A stretch of DNA of 64,000 nt from UBA5078 sp040384465 (GTDB lineage Bacteria; Pseudomonadota; Gammaproteobacteria; Pseudomonadales; Pseudohongiellaceae): the NCBI GenBank assembly GCA_040384465.1, contig JAZKJF010000002.1:62001-126000 (forward strand), read 5' to 3'. The notes under the pieces were generated by a model. That model was given only the letters and a program-made list of their open reading frames with translations, searched no databases and was not told the DNA's origin. Position 1 is the stretch's first letter, and every line of letters begins with the position of its first letter. A program made the position numbers and the translations under genes. Positions 44,846 to 55,828 of the stretch are shown piece by piece.

Positions 44846-45496
44846 ATGGCAAGTGAAAGCGAAACGAAAAAATTGCAGCTCGGGCTTGATGAGCTAGGGT
44901 TAAAGCTGGATGAGCATCAGAAGTCCCAGCTGTTGGATTACCTCGATCTGCTCAACAAGTGGAACAAAGCCTTCAATCTGTCTGGGGTAAAAGACTCTAC
45001 GGAGATGTTGTCCCGACATTTGCTGGACAGCCTGACACTGGTCCCGTTTATTGCAGGAAACCGTATTCTGGATGTCGGCACTGGACCGGGATTGCCCGGC
45101 ATTCCTCTTGCGATATGTTTCCCGGATAAAGCATTCATATTGCTGGACAGTAATGGCAAGAAAACCCGCTTCGTCTTTCAAGCCAAACTGCAGCTGGGAC
45201 TTGCGAATGTCGAGGTACAGAACACACGCATCGAGAAATATCACAGCCAGGAACTTGTCGACATCATCGTCTGTCGGGCGTTTTCATCGCTTGCCGACCT
45301 GGTGACTGTGACAAAGCATCTGACTAAAAGTCCTGCGAAGATTATTGCCATGAAAGGCATATATCCTGCGGATGAGCTGGCTGTATTGCCCCATGGTTTC
45401 ACGCTGGTGAGAGCAAGCAAAGTAGACGTTCCCGGCAACCCGGGAGAACGACATATTATTGAAATAAGCGCCTCGGAGTTACATCCAATTGGGTAG
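44846..45496 (+). CDS. rsmG: 16S rRNA m7G527 methyltransferase
   Basis: 216 aa SAM-dependent methyltransferase. The SAM-binding loop is ILDVGTGPGLPGIPLAI, preceded by NKWNKAFNLSGVKDSTEMLSRHLLDSL and followed by CRAFSSLADLV. It methylates G527 of 16S rRNA. It is 16 bp after mnmG and overlaps parA by 8 bp, the usual gidB-soj linkage. Confidence 0.96.
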   Translation: MASESETKKLQLGLDELGLKLDEHQKSQLLDYLDLLNKWNKAFNLSGVKDSTEMLSRHLLDSLTLVPFIAGNRILDVGTGPGLPGIPLAICFPDKAFILLDSNGKKTRFVFQAKLQLGLANVEVQNTRIEKYHSQELVDIIVCRAFSSLADLVTVTKHLTKSPAKIIAMKGIYPADELAVLPHGFTLVRASKVDVPGNPGERHIIEISASELHPIG

Positions 45497-46268
45497 AGTA
45501 CTGGCAGTTGCAAATCAGAAAGGCGGAGTTGGAAAAACGACAACGTCAGTCAATCTGGCAGCCTCGTTGAGTGCAACCAAAAGGCGTGTGCTGCTGATCG
45601 ATCTCGATCCGCAGGGCAATGCCACGATGGGTAGCGGTATCAACAAATCCGATCTCGAACTCTCTATCTACGAAGTGTTGATGAACGAGGCCGGTATTCC
45701 AGAGGCAGTGCTTGAAACGCCAGGCGGCTACGATTTACTGCCTGCGAACGGCGATCTCACAGCGGCAGAAGTGGCGCTTCTGCAAGCAGACAACCGCGAA
45801 ACACGTCTGCGAGAAATCATTGCGACCATCAAGGATCAGTACGATTTCATCGTGATCGACTGCCCTCCGTCTCTGAATATGCTGACCATCAATGCGTTGG
45901 TTGCAGCGGAAGGCGTACTGATCCCGATGCAGTGTGAATACTATGCACTGGAAGGATTGTCGGCATTGGTGGAAACCATTCAGGCGATCAGCAGTACCTT
46001 CAATCCAGAACTGCAGATCGAGGGCATCCTGAGAACTATGTATGATCCGCGCAGCAGATTGACGGTAGAAGTCTCCAACCAGCTATACACCCATTTTGGT
46101 GACAGGGTTTACCGCACCGTCGTGCCACGCAATATTCGTCTGGCAGAGGCGCCGAGTTATGGTATGCCGGTGCTGCAGTACGATCGCCAGTCCAGAGGTG
46201 CAATTGCTTATCTGGCATTGGCGGGTGAAATGATAAGACGCATCGAACAAGCGCGTCAGATTGCGTGA
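45489..46268 (+). CDS. parA: Chromosome partitioning ATPase ParA (Soj)
   Basis: 259 aa. The deviant Walker A motif is near the start (QKGGVGKTTTSVNLAASLS, KGGVGKTT at about 11-18). Walker A' is LIDLDPQGNATMG and Walker B is FIVIDCPPSLN. The start is TTG at 45489, inside the rsmG end, suggesting coupling. ParA forms a nucleoid gradient that pulls ParB-parS complexes apart. Confidence 0.96.
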   Translation: MGRVLAVANQKGGVGKTTTSVNLAASLSATKRRVLLIDLDPQGNATMGSGINKSDLELSIYEVLMNEAGIPEAVLETPGGYDLLPANGDLTAAEVALLQADNRETRLREIIATIKDQYDFIVIDCPPSLNMLTINALVAAEGVLIPMQCEYYALEGLSALVETIQAISSTFNPELQIEGILRTMYDPRSRLTVEVSNQLYTHFGDRVYRTVVPRNIRLAEAPSYGMPVLQYDRQSRGAIAYLALAGEMIRRIEQARQIA

Positions 46269-46293
46269 AAAATTTGCAAAAACGGATACAGAG

Positions 46294-47190
46294 ATGACAG
46301 CTAAAAAGAAACTGGGCAGAGGACTTGATGCGCTACTGGGTGGCTCCGGCAATAAATCGGGGAGCAAGTCAGCGGCTGACGTGGAATCGAGCCCGATCCG
46401 CCAGGACAAAGATGGTGATCTCAGGAACATTCCGATAGATCTGATCCAACGCGGCAAATACCAGCCGCGTACGGATATGCACGAAGAAGCTCTTCAAAGT
46501 CTTGCCCTCTCGATCAAGGCGCAAGGGGTGATGCAGCCGATTGTAGTACGACCTATTTCCGATACGCGATATGAAATCATCGCGGGCGAAAGACGTTGGC
46601 GTGCGACACAAATTGCGGGCCTCGACATGATTCCTGCGATTATCAAACCGGTCAGCGACGAGTCCGCCATCGCGATGGCGCTGATAGAAAACATTCAGAG
46701 AGAGAATCTCAATCCCATCGAAGAGGCCGTAGCGCTAAAGCGTCTGCAGGATGAGTTCGACCTGACACAACAGGAAGTCGCGGATGCGGTGGGTCGTTCC
46801 CGTGCAGCAGTCGCCAATCTGCTACGCCTGATTGGCCTGACCCCTGACGTGCGACTGATGCTTGAGCACGGCGATCTGGAGATGGGCCATGCTCGCGCCT
46901 TGTTAACACTGTCCGAGTCTTTGCAGAGTGAAGCCGCGAAAACGGTGGTTGGCAAAGGCTTGTCAGTGAGGCAGACAGAAGCATTGGCACGACGACTTCA
47001 AGCCGATGAAGGCGCAGAGAAAAAGCCGAGTTTTGTGCGAGATCCAGACATTAAAAGCTTGGAAGAGAGCCTCTCGGAAAAGCTCGGGGCACACGTCAAA
47101 ATCCAGCACACCTCCAAGGGTGCGGGCAAATTGACATTAAAATACAACAGCCTGGATGAACTTGACGGCATATTGTCCCATATCAAATGA
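46294..47190 (+). CDS. parB: Chromosome partitioning protein ParB
   Basis: 298 aa CTP-dependent clamp. The N terminus is TAKKKLGRGLDALLGG, typical of chromosomal ParB and binding ParA. The CTP motif is AGERRWRA, the helix-turn-helix is TQQEVADAVGRSRAAVANLLRL, and a C-terminal dimer domain follows. I chose the ATG at 46294; the frame extends to 46261 and would overlap parA. Two matching parS sites are in recF. Confidence 0.95.
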   Translation: MTAKKKLGRGLDALLGGSGNKSGSKSAADVESSPIRQDKDGDLRNIPIDLIQRGKYQPRTDMHEEALQSLALSIKAQGVMQPIVVRPISDTRYEIIAGERRWRATQIAGLDMIPAIIKPVSDESAIAMALIENIQRENLNPIEEAVALKRLQDEFDLTQQEVADAVGRSRAAVANLLRLIGLTPDVRLMLEHGDLEMGHARALLTLSESLQSEAAKTVVGKGLSVRQTEALARRLQADEGAEKKPSFVRDPDIKSLEESLSEKLGAHVKIQHTSKGAGKLTLKYNSLDELDGILSHIK

Positions 47191-47203
47191 AGGTGGTTTG
47201 GTG

Positions 47204-47232
47204 TTGATTAGGGTTCCCAATGTCCCTATAAT
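47204..47232 (+). promoter_or_regulatory. Near-consensus sigma70 promoter of the atp operon
   Basis: TTGATT (47204-47209), a 17-bp spacer and TATAAT (47227-47232). The predicted transcription start is near 47239, only about 6 nt before the atpI ATG at 47245, so atpI would be nearly leaderless while downstream genes have normal ribosome sites. This would keep AtpI levels low relative to the enzyme subunits. Confidence 0.75.
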
Positions 47233-47244
47233 GCGCTGCCTTGC

Positions 47245-47667
47245 ATGGCATTGGATGCTGTTCAAAAAAATAAAAGCACCGTGTCAACCATAAAAGCTCC
47301 TCCTATCCGAAAGATAATTGTCAGTCAGTTCGCTACTGCGGTACTTATTGCAGTGGTCGGCTACGCGGCACAGGGTTGGTTAGTAGCTTATTCTTTGCTG
47401 TCTGGCGGTTTGATATGCGCCATACCCAATGCTTACTTTTCAGTAAAAGCATTTCGGTACAGGGGCGCGAGAGCAGCAAAGAAAATCGTCAGAGCATTTT
47501 ACGTCGGTGAAGGGATCAAGATTTTGTTGACCTGTGCCGGTTTCGCTTTGGCCTTTGTATTCGTAGAACCTTTGAGCACGCCAGCACTGTTTTCAGGGTT
47601 CATAATTGTGTATTTAACAGGCTTGACGGCGTTGATCATGACGCATACGGACAAGCACGGAATTTAA
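47245..47667 (+). CDS. atpI: ATP synthase accessory protein AtpI
   Basis: 140 aa with four membrane helices, a poorly conserved family at the head of atp operons that aids c-ring assembly or Mg2+ handling. Helices start at IVSQFATAVLIAVVGY and LLSGGLICAIPNAYFSVKAF; GEGIKILLTCAGFALAFVF follows. The ATG lies just after a strong promoter and has no ribosome site. The next in-frame start, GTG 47281, has none either. Confidence 0.9.
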   Translation: MALDAVQKNKSTVSTIKAPPIRKIIVSQFATAVLIAVVGYAAQGWLVAYSLLSGGLICAIPNAYFSVKAFRYRGARAAKKIVRAFYVGEGIKILLTCAGFALAFVFVEPLSTPALFSGFIIVYLTGLTALIMTHTDKHGI

Positions 47668-47700
47668 GTTCCCAAAATTTACTTTTATAAAGTTTAATTC

Positions 47701-48549
47701 ATGGCAAATTCACACGAAGTAGTAGAAACGGCACAAACCGCGTCGGAGTACGTCCAACACCACCTTGGATTCCTGACGTATGGCAAGCACGCTGACGGAA
47801 CCTGGGGGTTTGCCCATTCGACAGAAGAAGCTGCAGAGATGGGCTTCTGGGCGATCAATGTTGACTCCATGATGATTTCCCTGCTGTTGGGCGTATTGTT
47901 CCTCGGTCTTTTCCGCTTCTGTATTTCCAAAGCGACCTCCGGCAAACCGGGCGGCCTGCAGAATTTCATCGAAATCATCGTCGAGATGGTACAGACCAAC
48001 GTCAAGAATACCTTCTTCGGCAAGAATGATTTGATCGGCCCGCTGGCCCTGACCATTTTCTGCTGGATTTTCCTGATGAACACCATGGACCTGATTCCGG
48101 TGGATGTCATCCCGATGTTCGCACAGTGGGTTGCTGGCGATCCTCACCTGTACTTCAAAGCAGTGCCAACAACCGACCTCAACATCACCGCCGGTTTCGC
48201 CATTGGCGTGTTCATCCTGATTATTTACTACAGCATCAAAGTCAAAGGCCTCGGTGGTTTCCTTGGTGAGTTTGCATTCCACCCCTTCGGCAAGTGGGCG
48301 CTTCCTCTGAACCTGCTGCTGGAGCTGCCCGGCTTCTTCGCGAAATTTGTATCACTGGCATTGCGACTCTACGGTAACTTTTTCGCTGGCGAGGTGATCT
48401 TCCTTGTGATCGGCCTTGTGGGCTACTGGCAGTTGCCAATGCATTTTGGCTGGTCGGTATTCCACATTCTGGTGGTCACGCTGCAAGCCTATCTGTTCAT
48501 GATGTTGACCATTGTGTACATGAACCAGGCTCACCAAACGACTCACTGA
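47701..48549 (+). CDS. atpB: ATP synthase Fo subunit a
   Basis: 282 aa membrane subunit that forms the proton half-channels against the c-ring. The essential Arg is in SLALRLYGNFFAGEVIF, and later helices contain LVGYWQLPMH and LQAYLFMMLTIVYM. The N terminus is longer and hydrophilic (ANSHEVVETAQTASEYVQHH), as in pseudomonads. It is the first enzyme subunit gene in the operon. Confidence 0.97.
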   Translation: MANSHEVVETAQTASEYVQHHLGFLTYGKHADGTWGFAHSTEEAAEMGFWAINVDSMMISLLLGVLFLGLFRFCISKATSGKPGGLQNFIEIIVEMVQTNVKNTFFGKNDLIGPLALTIFCWIFLMNTMDLIPVDVIPMFAQWVAGDPHLYFKAVPTTDLNITAGFAIGVFILIIYYSIKVKGLGGFLGEFAFHPFGKWALPLNLLLELPGFFAKFVSLALRLYGNFFAGEVIFLVIGLVGYWQLPMHFGWSVFHILVVTLQAYLFMMLTIVYMNQAHQTTH

Positions 48550-48599
48550 TAAACCCATTAATTAATAACTTTAAATCTTAGTAAACCTTGGAGATAAAA

Positions 48600-48842
48600 A
48601 TGGAAACTATACAAGCCTTTTCTTTGCTCGCAGCCGCAATCATTTTCGGTATCTGTGGTGCTGGCACCGCGATCGGATTCGGAAACCTGGGTGGCAAACT
48701 GATTGAGAGCTCTGCTCGTCAACCAGAGCTGACACCGAAACTGCAGACCCAGTTCTTCCTGGTCGCAGCATTCGTGGACGTAATCTCCATCATCGGCGTG
48801 GGCATGGCGTTCCTGTTCATTTTTGCAAACCCCTTCATCTAA
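48600..48842 (+). CDS. atpE: ATP synthase Fo subunit c
   Basis: 80 aa hairpin of two membrane helices that forms the rotating ring. The proton-binding acid is D60 in FFLVAAFVDVISIIG; the loop is SSARQPEL. No sodium-site pattern (Gln/Glu/Ser) is visible, so H+ is the coupling ion. GGAG precedes the ATG at 48600; a TTG further up (48588) is in frame but lacks family residues. Confidence 0.98.
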   Translation: METIQAFSLLAAAIIFGICGAGTAIGFGNLGGKLIESSARQPELTPKLQTQFFLVAAFVDVISIIGVGMAFLFIFANPFI

Positions 48843-48916
48843 TCGATAAAGCGGATAGTCAGGCAGTTAACGGCTAGAACGATGTTAACTACAAACGTTT
48901 ATTTTGGGGTACTTGC

Positions 48917-49387
48917 ATGAATCTCAACGCAACCATAATCGGGCAACTTATTGCGTTCGCAGTATTTGTCATATTCTGCATGAAATATGTGTGGCCTCCC
49001 ATTACCGCGATTCTTGAAGAAAGACAGAAGAAAATTGCCGACGGGCTTGAAGCAGCTGAACGAGCCCAGCGCGATTTGAATCTTGCACAGAATAAAGCGG
49101 CTGATGAGTTGCGCGCAGCGAAGCAGCAGGGTGCTGAACTGATTGAGCAAGCGAACAAGCGCGCCAATCAGATCATTGATGAAGCGAAAGACAAAGCTCG
49201 ACTCGAAGGGCAGCGTCTGATTACTGCTGCGCAAGCCGAGATCGAAATGGAAACGCAAAGAGCCAGAGAAGCGCTGCGTGCACAAGTTGCTGCAATTGCA
49301 GTGGCGGGCGCAGAGAAGATTCTGGGACACGCAATCGATCAGGCCGCCAACGAAGAGCTGATGAATAAGCTCGCAGCAGAGCTATAG
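48917..49387 (+). CDS. atpF: ATP synthase Fo subunit b
   Basis: 156 aa: one N-terminal membrane helix (IIGQLIAFAVFVIFCMKYVWPPI) followed by a long charged coiled coil (EERQKKIADGLEAAERAQRD...), which dimerises as the peripheral stalk. The length equals E. coli b. Confidence 0.97.
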   Translation: MNLNATIIGQLIAFAVFVIFCMKYVWPPITAILEERQKKIADGLEAAERAQRDLNLAQNKAADELRAAKQQGAELIEQANKRANQIIDEAKDKARLEGQRLITAAQAEIEMETQRAREALRAQVAAIAVAGAEKILGHAIDQAANEELMNKLAAEL

Positions 49388-49397
49388 GCGATAAGCA

Positions 49398-49934
49398 ATG
49401 GCAGAGTCAATTACATTAGCCCGACCCTACGCGAAGGCTTCTTTTGAAGTCGCGCTCGCGGCCGGCGAGCTGAACGTCTGGTCTCAGGCGCTCAAGTTGC
49501 TGGCAGATGTCGCTGCGAACGACACCGTTCGCAGAACCATGTTGTCGCCCGCACTGACAGCAGCAGAGCAGGCCAGCCTGCTGGTGGAGTTGTGCGGCGA
49601 TGAGCTTCTGCCGAAGGCCAGGAATCTGGTCCGCTTGTTGGCAGAAAACAAGCGTCTGCTGCTTCTGCCAGAGATTTCCCAGCTGTTCGAAGCATTGAAA
49701 GCGAATCAGGAAATGACTGTTGATGTAGAACTGTCAACTGCGTTTGAACTGAACAAAGAAGTTGTGAACAAAATTACCCAGGCACTCCAGACTCGCTTGA
49801 ACAGAGCAATCAATCTGCAGACTCGAGTTGATCAATATCTGATTGGTGGCGCTGTTATCAGAGCAGGCGACACCGTGATTGATAGTTCTGTCCGGGGAAA
49901 ATTGACCAAATTAGCCGAAGCAATGAATTCCTAG
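49398..49934 (+). CDS. atpH: ATP synthase F1 subunit delta
   Basis: 178 aa stalk protein joining subunit b to the top of F1. The N terminus TLARPYAKASFEVALAAGEL and the C-terminal signature VDQYLIGGAVIRAGDTVIDSSVRGKL are typical. It begins 10 bp after atpF. Confidence 0.97.
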   Translation: MAESITLARPYAKASFEVALAAGELNVWSQALKLLADVAANDTVRRTMLSPALTAAEQASLLVELCGDELLPKARNLVRLLAENKRLLLLPEISQLFEALKANQEMTVDVELSTAFELNKEVVNKITQALQTRLNRAINLQTRVDQYLIGGAVIRAGDTVIDSSVRGKLTKLAEAMNS

Positions 49935-49959
49935 AAAATCTGGGAATGAGGGAAAAAGC

Positions 49960-51504
<1,545 letters not shown>

Positions 51505-51524
51505 CTGATAAAGAACGGTGAGAT

Positions 51525-52385
51525 ATGGCTGTCGGCAAAGAGATTAGAACCAAGATCTCCAGCATCAAGAACACGGCGAAGATTACCAGTGCAATGGAGA
51601 TGGTTGCGGCCAGCAAGATGCGCAAGGCCCAGAACCGCATGTCACTTGGTAAGCCTTATGCGTCGCGCATGAGAGAGGTTATCGGGCATGTAGCTAACGC
51701 GACGCCTGAGTACCACCATGTTTATTTCAGCAACAGGGCGGTCAAGCGGGTTGGCTACATCGTCGTATCCTCGGATCGTGGTTTGTGTGGCGGCCTGAAC
51801 ATCAACACCTTCAAGGCAACGATGAAGGCGATGATGGGATGGAAAGAACAAAACGTCGGTATCGACATTGGTGTGATCGGAGCCAAAGCGGCGTCCTTCT
51901 TCAACAACTACGGCGGCAATGTGGTTGCCTCCGTACGCGGCATCGGTGATGCCCCGAAAGTGGAAGACGTGATTGGCGCCGTGAAGGTGATGCTGGACAA
52001 GTTTGCAGCCGGTGATATTGACCGCCTGTATATAGTCAGCAACACCTTTGTAAACACCATGACTCAGACGCCCGTGGTCGCACAGTTGCTGCCTCTGGAG
52101 GCATCCGACAACAAAGCGTTCAAGCACCACTGGGACTACATCTACGAGCCGGAAGCCCAACAGCTTCTCGATTCCCTCCTTGTCCGTTACATCGAATCAC
52201 AGGTGTATCAGGCTGTAGTGGAGAATATCGCCTGCGAGCAGGCGGCCAGGATGATGGCAATGAAAAATGCCACGGAGAATGCCGGTGATTTGATCAAAGA
52301 CCTGGGCTTGATTTACAACAAAGCCAGACAGGCATCGATCACGCAGGAACTGTCCGAGATCGTCGGTGGCGCGGCCGCAGTCTGA
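51525..52385 (+). CDS. atpG: ATP synthase F1 subunit gamma
   Basis: 286 aa central rotor. N-terminal coiled coil GKEIRTKISSIKNTAKITSAMEMVAASKMRK, Rossmann-like middle (VSSDRGLCGGLNINTFK) and C-terminal helix MMAMKNATENAGDLIKDL..NKARQASITQEL are all in place. Confidence 0.98.
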   Translation: MAVGKEIRTKISSIKNTAKITSAMEMVAASKMRKAQNRMSLGKPYASRMREVIGHVANATPEYHHVYFSNRAVKRVGYIVVSSDRGLCGGLNINTFKATMKAMMGWKEQNVGIDIGVIGAKAASFFNNYGGNVVASVRGIGDAPKVEDVIGAVKVMLDKFAAGDIDRLYIVSNTFVNTMTQTPVVAQLLPLEASDNKAFKHHWDYIYEPEAQQLLDSLLVRYIESQVYQAVVENIACEQAARMMAMKNATENAGDLIKDLGLIYNKARQASITQELSEIVGGAAAV

Positions 52386-52400
52386 CAAGACCGCAGGTCG

Positions 52401-52414
52401 GCGCCGCAAGGCGC
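52401..52414 (+). other. Small GNRA-tetraloop hairpin in atpG-atpD spacer
   Basis: GCGCC-GCAA-GGCGC: a 5-bp stem capped by a GCAA tetraloop, in the 90-bp spacer between atpG and atpD. It may affect mRNA processing or stability between the two cistrons. Confidence 0.35.
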
Positions 52415-52475
52415 AAAGATTGGCAAACAGACATTCAGAAAGAATCCGGAATTTAGTAATTAAGAGGAACCGAAC

Positions 52476-53873
52476 ATGAGTAGCGGTCGTATCGTTCAAA
52501 TTATTGGCGCGGTGATTGACGTGCAATTCCCCAGGGAATCTGTCCCTAAGGTTTATGACGCACTGCAGGTCGAAGGTAAGGAAACAACGCTTGAAGTGCA
52601 GCAGCAGCTGGGCGACGGCGTGGTTCGTACCATTGCGATGGGCAGTACAGAAGGTCTGTCCAGGGGACTGAATGTCACCGACTCAGGCGCACCGATCTCT
52701 GTCCCGGTTGGTCTGGAAACACTCGGCCGCATCATGGATGTTCTCGGCAACCCAATCGACGAGCGTGGCGCTATTGGTGAAAAGGAGCGTATGCCCATTC
52801 ACCGCAAGGCACCAGCCTACGAAGAATTGTCAGCCTCCAACGAGCTGCTGGAAACTGGTATCAAGGTAATCGACCTGGTCTGCCCCTTCGCAAAAGGCGG
52901 TAAAGTGGGCCTGTTCGGTGGTGCCGGTGTGGGCAAGACCGTGAACATGATGGAACTGATCAACAACATCGCGAAGGCACACTCCGGTCTGTCGGTATTC
53001 GCCGGTGTGGGTGAGCGTACTCGTGAAGGTAACGACTTCTATCACGAAATGGCAGACTCCAAAGTAATCGATCTGGACAACCTGACCAACTCCAAAGTGG
53101 CGATGGTGTACGGCCAGATGAACGAGCCGCCCGGCAACCGTCTGCGTGTAGCGCTGACCGGTCTGACCATGGCCGAGAAATTCCGTGACGAAGGCCGTGA
53201 CGTACTCTTCTTCGTCGACAACATCTACCGTTACACACTGGCCGGTACCGAAGTATCAGCACTGCTGGGCCGTATGCCTTCAGCGGTGGGATACCAGCCA
53301 ACACTGGCGGAAGAGATGGGCGTTCTGCAAGAGCGTATTACGTCTACCAAGACTGGCTCGATCACGTCGATCCAAGCCGTATACGTGCCTGCGGACGACT
53401 TGACCGACCCGTCACCTGCCACCACCTTCGCGCACCTTGACGCAACAGTGGTGCTGTCCCGTGCGATCGCTGAACAGGGTATCTACCCTGCTATCGACCC
53501 GCTGGACTCTACCTCACGTCAGCTGGACCCGCTGGTAATCGGTCAGGAACACTACGACGTCGCTCGTGGCGTGCAGTCTGTTCTGCAGCGCTACAAAGAA
53601 CTGAAAGACATCATCGCGATTCTGGGTATGGACGAACTGTCAGAAGGCGACAAGCTGATCGTGTCTCGTGCGCGTAAGATTCAGCGCTTCCTGTCACAGC
53701 CGTTCTTCGTGGCCGAGGTGTTCACCAACACCCCAGGCAAATACGTACCACTGAAAGACACGATCGCAGGGTTCAAAGGCCTTCTGGCTGGTGATTACGA
53801 CCATATCCCAGAGCAGGCTTTCAACATGGTAGGCAGCATCGACGAAGCTGTTGCCAAAGCCAAGAACCTGTAA
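52476..53873 (+). CDS. atpD: ATP synthase F1 subunit beta
   Basis: 465 aa catalytic subunit. P-loop GLFGGAGVGKTVNMMELI (about residues 147-164), catalytic Glu in GVGERTREGNDFYHEM, and DELSEGD (the DELSEED lever loop with one Gly change). It follows atpG after a 90-bp spacer, with AAGAGG before the ATG. Confidence 0.99.
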   Translation: MSSGRIVQIIGAVIDVQFPRESVPKVYDALQVEGKETTLEVQQQLGDGVVRTIAMGSTEGLSRGLNVTDSGAPISVPVGLETLGRIMDVLGNPIDERGAIGEKERMPIHRKAPAYEELSASNELLETGIKVIDLVCPFAKGGKVGLFGGAGVGKTVNMMELINNIAKAHSGLSVFAGVGERTREGNDFYHEMADSKVIDLDNLTNSKVAMVYGQMNEPPGNRLRVALTGLTMAEKFRDEGRDVLFFVDNIYRYTLAGTEVSALLGRMPSAVGYQPTLAEEMGVLQERITSTKTGSITSIQAVYVPADDLTDPSPATTFAHLDATVVLSRAIAEQGIYPAIDPLDSTSRQLDPLVIGQEHYDVARGVQSVLQRYKELKDIIAILGMDELSEGDKLIVSRARKIQRFLSQPFFVAEVFTNTPGKYVPLKDTIAGFKGLLAGDYDHIPEQAFNMVGSIDEAVAKAKNL

Positions 53874-53901
53874 GAAGAACCGGTAAACAGAGAGCTACGC
53901 C

Positions 53902-54315
53902 ATGGCTATGACAATGCATTGTGACATCGTAAGCGCAGAGGAAAAGATATTTGCCGGGCTGGTAGAACTGGTCGTGGCAACTGGAACCCTCGGTGACCTC
54001 GGTGTTACCCCCGGCCACGCGCCACTGCTGACCGCCCTGATTCCAGGCCCGGTCAGACTGGTGATGCAGGATGGGTCAGAGCAAGTGTTCTACGTATCAG
54101 GCGGATTCCTCGAAGTGCAGAGTGGCGTCGTCAGCATTCTGGCCGACACCGCGCTGCGCGCCGATGACGTGAATGAAGCGGCTGCTCTGCAGGCGATTCA
54201 GGACGCCAACGACGCGATTGCCAACAAGGACGCCGAGTTCGAGTACTCACGTGCCGCAGCCCAGTTGGCTGAGGCCGTCGCTCAGCTGCGAGCACTGAAG
54301 CAGCTGAGAAAATAG
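53902..54315 (+). CDS. atpC: ATP synthase F1 subunit epsilon
   Basis: 137 aa: beta-sandwich N domain (LGDLGVTPGHAPLLTALIPGPV) and C-terminal helical hairpin (DANDAIANKDAEFEYSRAAAQLAEA), which can inhibit rotation. It is the last gene of the operon and is followed by a strong terminator. Confidence 0.97.
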   Translation: MAMTMHCDIVSAEEKIFAGLVELVVATGTLGDLGVTPGHAPLLTALIPGPVRLVMQDGSEQVFYVSGGFLEVQSGVVSILADTALRADDVNEAAALQAIQDANDAIANKDAEFEYSRAAAQLAEAVAQLRALKQLRK

Positions 54316-54341
54316 CTTTTACATTCGCGGTAAAACCTATT

Positions 54342-54372
54342 AAAAAGGGTGGCTGATGCCACCCTTTTTTTT
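54342..54372 (+). terminator. Rho-independent terminator of the atp operon
   Basis: AAAAAGGGTGGC, loop TGAT, GCCACCCTTTTT followed by more T (to 54372). A textbook intrinsic terminator 27 bp after the atpC stop. Confidence 0.92.
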
Positions 54373-54448
54373 CGGGCGGAGAAACAGCCCGCTGGAATCG
54401 AAACATAAATCAAGAAGTCCGATCATTGTCCTCCCGGTACCAATCACT

Positions 54449-55828
54449 ATGAGTCAACAGCCCCACACCACGCTTGAAGTTGTCATCCTTGCAGCCGGTA
54501 AAGGCACGCGCATGTATTCCGACACCCCCAAAGTGCTGCACCGCATTGCGGGCAAAGCCATGTTGCAGCATGTGGTGGAAAGCGCGCAACGTCTGCTGGC
54601 GGGTCGTATCCACCTGGTTGTTGGCTTCGAAGGTCAGAAGATTCGCGATGCGTTGGTGGGGCAGGATCTGCTCTGGGTCAATCAGGATCAGCAACTAGGC
54701 ACCGGTCATGCGGTGATGCAGGCACTGCCTGCCATCGACGACGACAGCACGATCCTGGTGCTGTACGGGGATGTGCCGCTCATCAGTGCCGACACCCTCG
54801 CCAAACTGATTGCGAAAACTGCTGATGGTGCGCTGGCCGTATTAACGTTGATCAGCCCCGACCCCACCGGTCTGGGCCGTATCATTCGTGATGCCAAAGG
54901 GCTCCCTGTGGCGATTGTTGAGGAGAAAGACGCCAGCCCGGAGCAAAAGCTCATCAAAGAAACCAACAGTGGAATTCTCGCTGGCCCTGCGCGGCAGATG
55001 CGGCATTGGATCAGCCAGTTGCAGACCAACAACGCACAGGGTGAATACTACCTGACCGATGTGATCGAGATGGCGGTAGCCGATGGCGCGCATGTCACAA
55101 CCCTGACAGTAGAAGATCCGATGGAAGTGCAGGGCGTGAACAATCGCCTGCAGCTTGCGGAGTTGGAGCGTCACTATCAGCAACTGCGTGCACGCGAGCT
55201 GTTGCTCAGCGGTGTAACACTCGCTGATCCCGCCCGCTTCGATCTGCGCGGAGAATTGCACTGCGGCAAAGATGTCGAAATCGATATCAACGTCATCATC
55301 GAAGGCAAAGTGATGCTCGGCAATCGCGTCGTCATCGGGCCGAATGTGTACATCAAGAACGCCACCATCGGCGACGACACGCACATCCTCGCGAACTCCC
55401 ATCTTGATCATGTCGAGATTGCGGATAAGTGTGCCGTTGGGCCCTACGCTCGTCTTCGTCCGGGCACTGTGCTGAACACCGGTTCAAAAATTGGTAACTT
55501 CGTAGAGACCAAAAAAGCGAAAATTGGAGCAGGTTCCAAGGTAAATCACCTGAGTTACATCGGAGATGCCACGTTAGGCAAGAATGTTAACGTCGGTGCT
55601 GGTACGATCACTTGTAACTACGACGGCGTCAACAAATTTGAGACGCATATCGATGATGGTGTGTTCGTCGGCTCAAACACCGCAATCGTTGCCCCCGTGA
55701 CGCTCGGTGAAAATGTCACCATCGGCGCCGGTTCGACCATCACCGGTGACGTACCGAAAGCGAATCTGGCTGTTGCCAGGGGCCGCCAGAGAAACATCGA
55801 CAATTGGAAGCGCCCAGTTAAAAAATAA
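54449..55828 (+). CDS. glmU: Bifunctional GlcNAc-1-P uridyltransferase / GlcN-1-P acetyltransferase
   Basis: 459 aa. The N-terminal pyrophosphorylase domain has LAAGKGTRMYSDTPKVLH, QQLGTGHAV and YGDVPL. The C-terminal left-handed beta-helix acetyltransferase has repeated hexapeptides and NFVETKKAKIGAGSKVNHL. It makes UDP-GlcNAc for peptidoglycan and LPS. I chose the ATG at 54449 for family length; the frame is open to 54356 through the atp terminator, so the longer form is not credible. A REP-like unit begins directly after its stop. Confidence 0.97.
   Translation: MSQQPHTTLEVVILAAGKGTRMYSDTPKVLHRIAGKAMLQHVVESAQRLLAGRIHLVVGFEGQKIRDALVGQDLLWVNQDQQLGTGHAVMQALPAIDDDSTILVLYGDVPLISADTLAKLIAKTADGALAVLTLISPDPTGLGRIIRDAKGLPVAIVEEKDASPEQKLIKETNSGILAGPARQMRHWISQLQTNNAQGEYYLTDVIEMAVADGAHVTTLTVEDPMEVQGVNNRLQLAELERHYQQLRARELLLSGVTLADPARFDLRGELHCGKDVEIDINVIIEGKVMLGNRVVIGPNVYIKNATIGDDTHILANSHLDHVEIADKCAVGPYARLRPGTVLNTGSKIGNFVETKKAKIGAGSKVNHLSYIGDATLGKNVNVGAGTITCNYDGVNKFETHIDDGVFVGSNTAIVAPVTLGENVTIGAGSTITGDVPKANLAVARGRQRNIDNWKRPVKK

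Noticed and set aside
54356..54448. Longer glmU N terminus
   Set aside because: It would be read through the atp terminator hairpin and adds residues absent from the family.
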